This document shows positions 24,541 to 32,321 of a stretch of DNA of 64,000 nucleotides, in pieces. Both the position numbers and the translations under genes were made by a program. Within the stretch, counting starts at the first letter, position 1. Every line of letters starts with the position of its first letter. A model generated the notes under the pieces. The model had not been told where the DNA came from and made no database searches. It was given only the letters and a program-made list of their open reading frames with translations. Origin of the DNA: Candidatus Leptovillus affinis (GTDB lineage: Bacteria; Chloroflexota; Anaerolineae; Promineifilales; Promineifilaceae); NCBI GenBank assembly GCA_016705235.1, contig JADIYP010000001.1, positions 372,001-436,000 of the forward strand, given 5' to 3'.

Positions 24541-27070
24541 TTGGTTGGTCCAACACCGCAAACACAAACACCCCATCATACCCATAAAGCAACCGTATCT
24601 GCGGATTGCGCGCCAACGTGGCGGGGTCAAAAAAACCGCCACGCGCGCCCACGTAGATGTGCGTCACGCCCTGCGCCAGCAGCCAATCGGCGGCCGCCGG
24701 ATCAGACCAATCCGGCGTATCGGTGGCGGCGCGGTTAAATTCCTGAATTTCCTGGAAATAATCGCGGTTGTAGATGTGGTCGATGGGCGGAATGGTCGTT
24801 TCGCGGCCGGTGAGGGGCAAAATCCACGCGCCGCCATCGCTGCCAGCCCAGGTTGCCCCTAACCACAACCAACTGCTGGCCGCGATTTTGGCGTCGGGCG
24901 GGACGTTTTCATCCAGCCAGGCCAGTCCAGCCGTATCGGCCGGATAAGCCAGCACCGTCTGGCTGTTGAGGACCACGATTTGCTGATGGATGCCGAAGAT
25001 GAACACGGCCGTTACCCCCGCCCCCGTCACAAACCAGCCCATCGCCTGCAAAATCCAATGCCGCCGCCGCAGCCAGCGCCAACCCTGATCGGTGGCGATG
25101 CCCAGGAACAGGCTGAGGGGAATAAAAATGGTGATATACATGCTGTTCATGTTCACCAGCGATGTTTCCGGCAAACCGAGCCGTTCGCCAGACAACAAAA
25201 TGAACAACACCGCCACCCAGCCCACCAACGCCAGCGGCGCCGTGGTCCAGCGGCGGCGGCGCAGCGCAGGCACAAGCAGCAGCACAAACACGCCGCCAGC
25301 CACGTAGAGGAACGGCCGTTCCCAGGCCACATTCAAATAATCCACCGGAAACGTGTTGTAATTTTCGATGTTGCGCTGCACGGTGGCCACCGGCTCGGTG
25401 ACGCGCAGCAAGTTAAGCATATGGGGTCCCGCCAGGAAAACGCCCAAAGCAGCGGCAGCCGCCAGCCAACGGCCGTTGCGCCCCCAACTAATCAACCAGA
25501 CCAGAAAGGCGAGGGGCAAATAAAACAGAAAAACGCGAAAATGCACCAAAAACATCCCGGCGGCCAGCACACCAACCAACCACCAGACGCGCCGCCATTC
25601 GCGCCCGCCGCGCGCCAACTGCCACGTCAGCCCCAACAAGACCGGCATAAGGAGAACGGCCGTGAGCTGCGTCATGCGCCCCCAGGAGAGGTAGTAGGCC
25701 GGAAAAAAGAAGGGCAGCGCCACCAGAAAAGCGGCCGCCAATCCGGCACGGCGGCGGCGGGTGATGAGCCATCCGGCGGCGTAAATCGCCAGGGGAACCA
25801 ACGCATTGAGCAGTTGGCTCAGGTAGAGCAATAAGGAGGCCAGCGGCGTGCCGGTCATCAGGCTCAGGCTGGCGGAGAGGGTGTGGAAGCCAAAGTGATA
25901 GGGAAAATGCTCGACGGGCAGGAAGGGGGCGTAATTGTCGGGGATGGTGCCTTTGTGGGCCATAACGGCCGTGATCAACCCATGACGGCTGGCATCTACC
26001 CACGGCAAAAAGGCCAGATCGCGCACGGCCAGCAGCCGCACGACAAAACCCACCAGCAGCAAGACCAGCAGCGCAGCGTGTTCTTTGTGGAAGCGGCGAT
26101 TGGGAATTGGCGATTGAGGATTGGGGGTGAGGAACGGCCGTTGCCGCCAGCCGAAACCCGAAACCCGAAATCGCCAGAGAAAAACGGCCAGCGCCCAGCC
26201 GCCGATCACCAATCCCCAGAGAAGGCCGCCGGAAAAACGGCCGCCGACCAGCGACGCCCACTGCCACAGAATAGCCCAACCGGCTGCGCCCAGGGCCACG
26301 GCCGTGCCGACCCAGGCCAGCGCATCCCAGCGCCGCCAGGCGGCCGGCCCCGCCAACAGCAGCAGCGCTCCGGGCAGCGGCAAAAACAACAATGCCGCAG
26401 CCAACAAAAATCCAGCCTGCGCCAGCGCTGTGCTTAGAGTTTGCCACACATCACGCCAGATAAGTTGGTAACGGGTGATCAGGCGCAAATCCTGAGCGGT
26501 TGTGGCTGGGCTTTGCGTATCCAGCGGGCCGCTTTGCAGGCGCAGCGCGCCCCCGGCGTACACATCCAGGTCGTAGCCCCAGACGGACATCGGGTTTCCG
26601 GCGCTGCCGCTAATTTGTAAGGTGTATGTTTGTCCGGCGGAATGGGGCTGCGGCGGGAAGCTGAGAAGCGCGGTTTGATTGTGGGTCAGGGCAGCAGTTG
26701 GCAGCCGTTTTTCGGCAATCAGGCCGCCGGCAGCATCGAAAAGCTGGAGGACGAGGTCATCGCCGCTGCCGCCATCGCTGCCGTTGCCGGAGAGGATTAG
26801 CTCTATTTCGGCCAGCCCGTCGCGGTTGGGGGTGATGGTTTGTTCCAGGCGCAGAGTGCCGCGGGGGATGGGTAAGGCGGTATTGGCGCGGGTTTGGCTG
26901 GCGTCAACGGCCGTGATCGGACGCCACACACCACGGCCGTCGGCCCACACCCAGATCAGCGCCGTCAGGCAGCCAAACAGCAAAGGCAGCCACCACCAAC
27001 GCCGGATTGGGGCAAAGGGCGAAGAGGGTAACGGGGAAACGGCCGTTTCTGCAAGAGGGTCCATGTTCAT
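24536..27070 (-). CDS. Large polytopic membrane protein, GT-C glycosyltransferase-like
   Basis: 844 residues from the ATG at 27070. A GTG at 27136 would place the start inside the tRNA terminator and is rejected. One membrane segment (about 25-45) is followed by a beta-rich extracytoplasmic domain (about 50-200), then some 12-14 hydrophobic segments and a C-terminal soluble part. The motif FLPWVDASRHG after a membrane helix and HFPYHFGFHT fit GT-C enzymes that use polyprenyl-phosphate sugars, but no family hallmark is certain. A GATTGGC-type tract (about 26098-26128) encodes a loop, PNPQSPIPNR. Likely role: cell-envelope glycan or lipid glycosylation. Confidence 0.7.
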   Translation of the reverse strand: MNMDPLAETAVSPLPSSPFAPIRRWWWLPLLFGCLTALIWVWADGRGVWRPITAVDASQTRANTALPIPRGTLRLEQTITPNRDGLAEIELILSGNGSDGGSGDDLVLQLFDAAGGLIAEKRLPTAALTHNQTALLSFPPQPHSAGQTYTLQISGSAGNPMSVWGYDLDVYAGGALRLQSGPLDTQSPATTAQDLRLITRYQLIWRDVWQTLSTALAQAGFLLAAALLFLPLPGALLLLAGPAAWRRWDALAWVGTAVALGAAGWAILWQWASLVGGRFSGGLLWGLVIGGWALAVFLWRFRVSGFGWRQRPFLTPNPQSPIPNRRFHKEHAALLVLLLVGFVVRLLAVRDLAFLPWVDASRHGLITAVMAHKGTIPDNYAPFLPVEHFPYHFGFHTLSASLSLMTGTPLASLLLYLSQLLNALVPLAIYAAGWLITRRRRAGLAAAFLVALPFFFPAYYLSWGRMTQLTAVLLMPVLLGLTWQLARGGREWRRVWWLVGVLAAGMFLVHFRVFLFYLPLAFLVWLISWGRNGRWLAAAAALGVFLAGPHMLNLLRVTEPVATVQRNIENYNTFPVDYLNVAWERPFLYVAGGVFVLLLVPALRRRRWTTAPLALVGWVAVLFILLSGERLGLPETSLVNMNSMYITIFIPLSLFLGIATDQGWRWLRRRHWILQAMGWFVTGAGVTAVFIFGIHQQIVVLNSQTVLAYPADTAGLAWLDENVPPDAKIAASSWLWLGATWAGSDGGAWILPLTGRETTIPPIDHIYNRDYFQEIQEFNRAATDTPDWSDPAAADWLLAQGVTHIYVGARGGFFDPATLARNPQIRLLYGYDGVFVFAVLDQPT

Positions 27071-27120
27071 TTTCAGAGCTTGCCCGACTAACCAGATTAC
27101 CAGCAGCCGGAACGCATCAT

Positions 27121-27148
27121 AAAAAAAGCCGCTCACAGGGAGCGGCTT
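27121..27148 (-). terminator. Rho-independent terminator of tRNA-Met
   Basis: On the minus strand an 8-bp stem AGCCGCTC / GAGCGGCT with a 5-base loop is followed by seven T (27121-27127), immediately after the tRNA 3' end. Confidence 0.9.
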
Positions 27149-27152
27149 GTCT

Positions 27153-27228
27153 TGGTGGTGCCAACTGGACTTGAACCAGTGACCTAGGGCTTATGAGTCC
27201 CTCGCTCTGCCGACTGAGCTATGGCACC
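27153..27228 (-). tRNA. tRNA-Met (anticodon CAT; Ile2 not excluded)
   Basis: A 76-base cloverleaf including an encoded CCA (27153-27155). Acceptor GGTGCCA/TGGCACC, D arm GCTC/GAGC, anticodon stem AGGGA/GCCCT with loop CTCATAA, T arm CACTGG-TTCAAGT-CCAGT. The paired 1-72 position argues against initiator tRNA. Elongator Met and lysidine-modified Ile2 cannot be separated by eye. Confidence 0.92.
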
Positions 27229-27240
27229 AAAGCGAACGGG

Positions 27241-27269
27241 ATTATAACCAATACGGCCGTTGCTGCCAA
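27241..27269 (-). promoter_or_regulatory. SigA-type promoter of tRNA-Met
   Basis: TTGGCA (27264-27269), a 17-base spacer and a perfect TATAAT (27241-27246) on the minus strand, 12 bases before the tRNA 5' end. The spacer contains an ACGGCCGT palindrome (27253-27260). Confidence 0.85.
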
Positions 27270-27290
27270 ATTCTATGCCGCAAAACCAGG

Positions 27291-27482
27291 AATTCTCAAT
27301 TTAGATCAGGCATTCGTGCGAACAAGGTAATTTCTTTGCAATTTACGCTGAACTGTCATGCTGAGCGGAGTCTTCGGAGCGAAGCATCCCGCTCCACCAG
27401 AAGAAGGAGATGCTTCGGAGGATGCTTCGGTGGCCTCAGCACAGGCTCTCAGCATGACACATTTCTGGTTAAATTGAGAATT
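27291..27482. mobile_element. MITE-like element (family D), 192 bp
   Basis: Terminal inverted repeats AATTCTCAATTTA (27291-27303) and TAAATTGAGAATT (27470-27482). Inside lies a second inverted repeat, TGTCATGCTGAG (27354-27365) and CTCAGCATGACA (27448-27459), with GAAGCATC/GATGCTTC hairpins between them. The 12-base direct repeat TGCCGCAAAACC flanks the element at 27276-27287 and 27485-27496, as a target duplication would. No coding capacity. It sits between tRNA-Met and the M50 protease. Confidence 0.7.
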
Positions 27483-27518
27483 GCTGCCGCAAAACCGCTG
27501 GAAAAAATCAAAACGACC

Positions 27519-28634
27519 TCACGGGGTAATGAATTGGAAAGGAATGGGGCTAAAAACCAGAAAAAACAATACCAGGGTAAAAATCGCCAACCAGCGGCGG
27601 CGTGGATCCAACGGCGTCACGTCGTCCAGCGGCACAGCATAGACGCGGCCAAAAAAGAAGAGCAAAAAAATCCAGAAAAGCCACATCAACGTCCCGGTAA
27701 GCGCCGTCAGCAGCGCCAGAGCCACAATCACCGGCCAAAAGAACTGCTTGGCGCGTTCGCCAAACAAAACGTAAGAAACGTGCCCGCCATCCAACTGCCC
27801 CACAGGAATCAGGTTTAGCCCGGTGACCAGCAATCCTACCCAGCCGGCCCAGGCGATTTGATTGAGCGAAACATCCAGGCCATTAGCCGGAAGCATCTGG
27901 CCTAACATTAAAATTTTGGCGGCGGCGTACAAAATGGAGTTGCCTTCCAGCATGTAGGGAACGGACGGCATGGGGCCAACCGGGGAAGTGGACAGGCCAT
28001 ACAACAGAATAGGCAGAGCAAAAGCCATGCCTGCCAATGGGCCGGCCGCGCCCACATCGAACAGCGCTCGTTTGTTTTTGACCGGCGCTTTCAGTTGGAT
28101 AAACGCGCCCATTGTGCCGATGATGGAGAAGGGCATCGGGATGAAATAGGGCAGCGTGACGGGGACGCGGTGGTGACGGGCGGCAAAATAATGGCCCAAT
28201 TCGTGCGCCCCCAGGATGACCATAATACTGAGGCTGAACGGAAGGCCCCGCCATATTTGCGCCAGCGCGGTTCCGTAATCGCCCGTTTCGCCCAGTGCGG
28301 CCACGTACATCGTGGAAATGATGGTGACGATCAGGAGGATTAAGTTGATGGTCCAATTGGAGGCCGGCGGGTTAAAAACATGGGGGAGTCCGATCAGGTT
28401 TGGGCTGCTGTCGCCCTGGCGGATCATCGGCGTAAAGCCATGCTGCTCGAAGATGAGGCGGAGGTCGTCGTAACAGTCGGCGGTGTCGCGTAAAAAGCGG
28501 CCGCGCAGGCGAAAATGGCCCGGTTCCGGCCAATCCAGGGTGGTGTCGTCGGTGGTGAACAGAGGGGTGATGGCTTCACGGATGTTTTCAACGGCCGTCA
28601 ACGATATCGTCGTGGTACGCGGATCATTAAACAT
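27519..28634 (-). CDS. Site-2 protease family (M50) membrane zinc metalloprotease
   Basis: 371 residues with several membrane segments. The zinc site HELGH lies in the helix GAHELGHYFAARHH (near 145-155), and the third ligand is in the NLIPVGQLDGGH motif (near 280), both in the expected order. The N-terminal about 90 residues form a soluble cytosolic domain. Such proteases cut membrane-bound regulators or process membrane proteins; no anti-sigma substrate is encoded nearby. It ends close to the MITE-like element. The small membrane protein upstream is 8 bases away and probably co-transcribed. Confidence 0.9.
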   Translation of the reverse strand: MFNDPRTTTISLTAVENIREAITPLFTTDDTTLDWPEPGHFRLRGRFLRDTADCYDDLRLIFEQHGFTPMIRQGDSSPNLIGLPHVFNPPASNWTINLILLIVTIISTMYVAALGETGDYGTALAQIWRGLPFSLSIMVILGAHELGHYFAARHHRVPVTLPYFIPMPFSIIGTMGAFIQLKAPVKNKRALFDVGAAGPLAGMAFALPILLYGLSTSPVGPMPSVPYMLEGNSILYAAAKILMLGQMLPANGLDVSLNQIAWAGWVGLLVTGLNLIPVGQLDGGHVSYVLFGERAKQFFWPVIVALALLTALTGTLMWLFWIFLLFFFGRVYAVPLDDVTPLDPRRRWLAIFTLVLFFLVFSPIPFQFITP

Positions 28635-28642
28635 ATAGTAGC

Positions 28643-28867
28643 CTACGCGCTGCCATCTTCGGCATCCTCGTCATTGTCGCCCCAACTCACAATCCAGATG
28701 CAGGCTCCGGCCACCAAAATGGTGATGAGAATAAGCCAGAACCACTGCATGGTTTGCAGCCCAACGCTGCGGGCTTCATAAATTAAAATCAGCACCATGC
28801 CCAGCGCCAAAACAAACCAGGCGGATAGGTTGGGATGGCTGCTGACGGTCTTTTTTAATGTTTCCAT
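28643..28867 (-). CDS. Small two-helix membrane protein
   Basis: 74 residues: a short polar N-terminus, two hydrophobic segments (about 16-32 and 39-62) and a very acidic C-terminus (WGDNDEDAEDGSA). A GAAGAGG site 8 bases before the ATG supports translation. No family recognised. Only 8 bases separate it from the M50 protease on the same strand, so it could be a partner or substrate of the protease, which is a guess from position. Confidence 0.65.
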   Translation of the reverse strand: METLKKTVSSHPNLSAWFVLALGMVLILIYEARSVGLQTMQWFWLILITILVAGACIWIVSWGDNDEDAEDGSA

Positions 28868-28922
28868 GGCTTCAACCTCTTCATATACTCAGGGTTCGCT
28901 CGCAAACAAGTTAGCGGTTTTC

Positions 28923-28954
28923 AGATTGGTCTAATCTCGAAGATTGGACCAATC
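28923..28954. repeat. Intergenic hairpin behind coaE (family A)
   Basis: AGATTGGTCTAATCT, loop CGA, AGATTGGACCAATC: a near-perfect stem built from the GATTGGACCAATC palindrome. It lies 26 bases after the coaE stop. Related copies are at 57045-57088, 57590-57638 and 61866-61903. Confidence 0.75.
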
Positions 28955-28980
28955 GAACCAGTTTAAGAACGAACGGTTAC

Positions 28981-30228
28981 TTAACTTTTGTGCAGCCGGT
29001 CATCTCGCAGGACTTTAACCATCAGGGTGGTGTCGGGCGGCTGGGATTCTTCGACGGCCGTTTGCCACACATCCGGCAGCATCTCTTTGTCCACCACGAT
29101 ATACCCTTCACGCTGGAACAACGCCGGCAGCATTTCTGTCTCATCGTCGGGCAAAAAGGCGGCCACCAGTTCGCCGATGTGGGCGTTGGCCGATTTTTCG
29201 ATTTCCAGCAAAACGGCCGTTACCGTCAGGGCGACATCTTCCCCGGACAACATAAAAATCTGGTCGATGCGCGCCACCTGCGCGTCGATGCTCCAGCCCA
29301 TGACGACGGTGACATCCGTGCCAATCTGCCCGATGAAGTAGCTGCGCTCGCTAAAAGACATCAACAAATCGGCGCGTTTCATGGTAACAGCGCCGTTGGT
29401 AGCCTTTTGAATCAACAGCAAAATGGAAGGAATATCCGATGGTTTGCCGCGCCGCACTTGCAGTCCGGCAGGCCATTCACGCTCGACGGCCGGTTTTTTG
29501 GCGGCGATCAGCAAATCTTTCAGGCTTTTGGGGCCAGATGTACGCGGTTTGGCTTTGGCGGCAACGGCCGTGTCACCCACCACCAACGACGTTGCGGGCA
29601 GCGTGCCGGGAGATGGCAGCCGGCCCCAGGCCAGCGCAAACTGAGCTTCGGTTTCCGTCATCAGGCCATCGGTATCAATCACCACGTCGGCCATGGCAAC
29701 TTTTTCTTCTTGTGGGGCCTGGGCTTTGATGCGCGTGGCGGCGCTTTCGGCATCCAACCCGCGACAAATCATCAGCCGTTGCAGTTGGCGCTGGCGGTGG
29801 CAGCGTGTGACCCAAATCTGGTGGCAGGCTTTTACCAGGTCGCCCTCCAGCAGTTTGATGGCCTCGATAAAAACAACCGTCGCTTCGCTGGCGTTGATGC
29901 GTTCTGCAATGACCGCGCGGACGAGCGGGTGGGTCATCTGCTCCAGGTCTTTCAGGGCTGTGGGATCGGCAAATACAATCTGGCCCAGGGCGCGGCGGTT
30001 GATACGGCCGTCTTCACGCCGTACTTCCGGGCCAAAAGCGACAGCAACGGCGGCCTGAACCTCCGCGTCGTAATCCATGAGTTCATGGACAATTTTGTCG
30101 GCATCGATAATCAGCGCGCCCTGTTCAGCCGCCAACCGCATCACGGCCGATTTACCGCTGGCGATATTGCCGGTCAGGCCAATAATTAGTTTTCCAGAGA
30201 GGGTAATTGTGGTTGGCCCGTCACTCAT
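28981..30228 (-). CDS. coaE: Dephospho-CoA kinase fused to a GNAT-like domain
   Basis: 415 residues, twice the usual CoaE length. Residues about 10-205 are dephospho-CoA kinase: P-loop GLTGNIASGKS, the DADKIVHEL lid region and an H-P-L motif in THPLVRAVI. It phosphorylates dephospho-CoA, the last step of CoA synthesis. After a Pro/Lys-rich linker, residues about 265-415 resemble an acetyltransferase: RRGKPSDIPSILLLIQKA, a central VVMGWSI strand, and a final VVDKEML strand. A clear acetyl-CoA loop is not obvious, so the second domain may be degenerate. It overlaps the ABC-F stop by 8 bases. Confidence 0.85.
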   Translation of the reverse strand: MSDGPTTITLSGKLIIGLTGNIASGKSAVMRLAAEQGALIIDADKIVHELMDYDAEVQAAVAVAFGPEVRREDGRINRRALGQIVFADPTALKDLEQMTHPLVRAVIAERINASEATVVFIEAIKLLEGDLVKACHQIWVTRCHRQRQLQRLMICRGLDAESAATRIKAQAPQEEKVAMADVVIDTDGLMTETEAQFALAWGRLPSPGTLPATSLVVGDTAVAAKAKPRTSGPKSLKDLLIAAKKPAVEREWPAGLQVRRGKPSDIPSILLLIQKATNGAVTMKRADLLMSFSERSYFIGQIGTDVTVVMGWSIDAQVARIDQIFMLSGEDVALTVTAVLLEIEKSANAHIGELVAAFLPDDETEMLPALFQREGYIVVDKEMLPDVWQTAVEESQPPDTTLMVKVLRDDRLHKS

Positions 30229-32260
30229 GCGCCAGTGTCTCCCATTCCATCATTCGCTGCGTCAATTCCTGTTCTGTCGCGGCGTATTCTAAGCTCAGGG
30301 TTTGTATCTTGTCAAAGGATTGTGCCTGAGTGGCGGCTTGTATATCAGCGCTGATGGCGTGCAGCCGGGTTTCCAGGTCGTGGACTTGCTTTTCCAGGGT
30401 GGCCAGCGCGGTTTCGCGTTTGCGCTGCTCGTTCTTGCTCAGACGGCCGGCATCGGTTTCGCTGCTGGCCGGGGTGATGGCGGCGCGCGCCAGGCTGGCC
30501 GCTTCGCGGGCGGCTTCGTTTTCCTGGCTGCGGCGGGCCAGATATTCCTGGTAAGAACCGGCATAGATGTGCAAACGGCCGTCGCGCAGTTCCCAAATTT
30601 GCGTCGCCAGCCGGTCCACCAAATACCGATCGTGCGTCACCATCAAAATCGTGCCCTGAAATTCAGCCAGCGCCGCCTGCAACGTTTCTTGCGCCGGTAT
30701 ATCCAGATGGTTCGTCGGCTCATCCAGCAGCAAAAAATTAGCCTTTTGCAATGCCAGCAGCGCCAACGCTAAACGGCCGCGCTCTCCACCGCTTAACAAA
30801 CTGATGGGTTTATACACATCATCGCCGCGAAAAAGATACCGCGCCAGATAACTGCGCGCTTCGCTCAGAGGCATATTTTGCTGGTTCAACAATTCGTCCA
30901 AAACCGTGTTGCTGCGGTTCAAATCATCATGAGCCTGCGAAAAATACCCGATTTCCAGGCTTGCCCCCAGAGAAATTTGTCCGGCCAGCGGCGTCAGCCG
31001 GTCCAGAATCGTGCGTAGAAACGTGGTCTTGCCCGTCCCATTGGGTCCGATAAGCGCCGCGCATTCCTGGCGCTGCAGCACCATATCGTCCGCCTCAAAC
31101 AAGATCGCGCCAGGGTACCCAATCTGCAAATTGCTGCTGCGCAGAACCAGGTTGCCGCTGCGATGCGAGGCGTGTATGTGCATTTTTATGTCTTGCGGGC
31201 GGGCGGGGCCTTGCAAGGCCCTGATTTGCTCGTGGAGTTCACCCACCGTAGACGCCTGCATCTCCACGCCGTATTCTGCTTTAACCTGCATCCAGCCTTT
31301 ACTGTCCAATTCTTGTAAAACGCCTAACCCGCCGGAACGGATGGCCGCAACCTCGCGGCTGAGGCGGCTGAGTTTTCCCTGGGCCATTTGCGTGCGCTGC
31401 CCGGCCATGTTACGGCGGATGTAGTCTAGTTCTTTTTCCAGCCGTTCTTTCAGCGTGACAAATTCTTGCAGGCGGTAATCCCAGCGGGCATCGCGCTGCT
31501 GCATGTAGGCGGAATAATTGCCGCGATACGTTTGAATATCGGTGCGTGTCATTTCCCAGATGGTGGTGACGGTTTTGTCCAGGAAATAGCGGTCGTGGCT
31601 GACGATCAGCACCGCGCCTTCCCAGGTTTTTAGCGTGCCTTCCAGCCATTCGATGGCCTGTACGTCCAGATGATTGGTCGGCTCATCGAGGATGAGTAAA
31701 TCGGGCGCTTCCAGCAGGAGCCGCGCCAGCAAGACGCGGGTTTTCTGGCCGCCGCTGAGGTGCGGCAGGGGAAGCTGCCATGTCTGGCCGTCGAAGCCCA
31801 GGCCGGTTAGCACCTGGCGGATGCGTAGTTCGTATTGGTAGCCGCCGGCCAGTTCGAATTGTTCCTGAAGCCGGCTGTATCGATCGAACAGGTCGTCACT
31901 TTCGGCTTCGGTGAGCGTGGGGGCGCTCATGGCGCTTTCCATCTGGCGGAGTTGGGCTTCGGTGGCGCGCAGGTGTTTGAAGACGAGGAGCATTTCGTCG
32001 TAGACGGTGTGTTGGCGACCGGAGAAAGCTTCGGCGGCTTCCTGGCGCAGGTAGCCGAAGCGTGTTCCTTTGGCCATCTGGACGCTGCCGGCGGATGGGG
32101 CCATCTGGCCGGCCAGAATGAGCAGGAAGGTTGTCTTGCCAATGCCATTGGGGCCGACGAGTCCAACTTTGCCGTCTTTAGGGATGCTGACGGAAATTCC
32201 GCTGAACAGATCGAAGGCGCCAAAGGATTGGGCCAGGTTATTGGTGGTCAAAATTGCCAT
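30221..32260 (-). CDS. ABC-F family ATPase (ribosome-associated type)
   Basis: 679 residues, two ATP-binding cassettes and no membrane segments. Cassette 1 has GPNGIGKTT and LSGGQKTRVLLARLLLEAPDLLILDEPTNHLD; cassette 2 has GPNGTGKTT and LSGGERGRLALA...LLLDEPTNHLD. The cassettes are joined by a charged linker, and a coiled-coil C-terminal tail (about 585-679) is present as in Uup-type proteins. ABC-F proteins act on ribosomes as translation factors or antibiotic-protection factors; which one cannot be decided. TATAAT only 8 bases before the ATG suggests a leaderless transcript. Confidence 0.92.
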   Translation of the reverse strand: MAILTTNNLAQSFGAFDLFSGISVSIPKDGKVGLVGPNGIGKTTFLLILAGQMAPSAGSVQMAKGTRFGYLRQEAAEAFSGRQHTVYDEMLLVFKHLRATEAQLRQMESAMSAPTLTEAESDDLFDRYSRLQEQFELAGGYQYELRIRQVLTGLGFDGQTWQLPLPHLSGGQKTRVLLARLLLEAPDLLILDEPTNHLDVQAIEWLEGTLKTWEGAVLIVSHDRYFLDKTVTTIWEMTRTDIQTYRGNYSAYMQQRDARWDYRLQEFVTLKERLEKELDYIRRNMAGQRTQMAQGKLSRLSREVAAIRSGGLGVLQELDSKGWMQVKAEYGVEMQASTVGELHEQIRALQGPARPQDIKMHIHASHRSGNLVLRSSNLQIGYPGAILFEADDMVLQRQECAALIGPNGTGKTTFLRTILDRLTPLAGQISLGASLEIGYFSQAHDDLNRSNTVLDELLNQQNMPLSEARSYLARYLFRGDDVYKPISLLSGGERGRLALALLALQKANFLLLDEPTNHLDIPAQETLQAALAEFQGTILMVTHDRYLVDRLATQIWELRDGRLHIYAGSYQEYLARRSQENEAAREAASLARAAITPASSETDAGRLSKNEQRKRETALATLEKQVHDLETRLHAISADIQAATQAQSFDKIQTLSLEYAATEQELTQRMMEWETLAHE

Positions 32261-32268
32261 GGCGGGTG

Positions 32269-32274
32269 ATTATA
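32269..32274 (-). promoter_or_regulatory. -10 element placing a leaderless start for the ABC-F gene
   Basis: A perfect TATAAT on the minus strand ends 8 bases before the ATG at 32260, which would place the transcript start at or next to the start codon. No Shine-Dalgarno sequence and no good -35 are visible. Confidence 0.45.
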
Positions 32275-32321
32275 CCGTAATGGCAGGGGTGTGGGTAAAG
32301 CGGAGGGGAAACCGCCGGTAA

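Noticed and set aside
27071..27136. Upstream GTG start of the GT-C-like gene at 27136
   Set aside because: It lies inside the tRNA-Met terminator hairpin and its T run; the ATG at 27070 gives a normal membrane-protein start.
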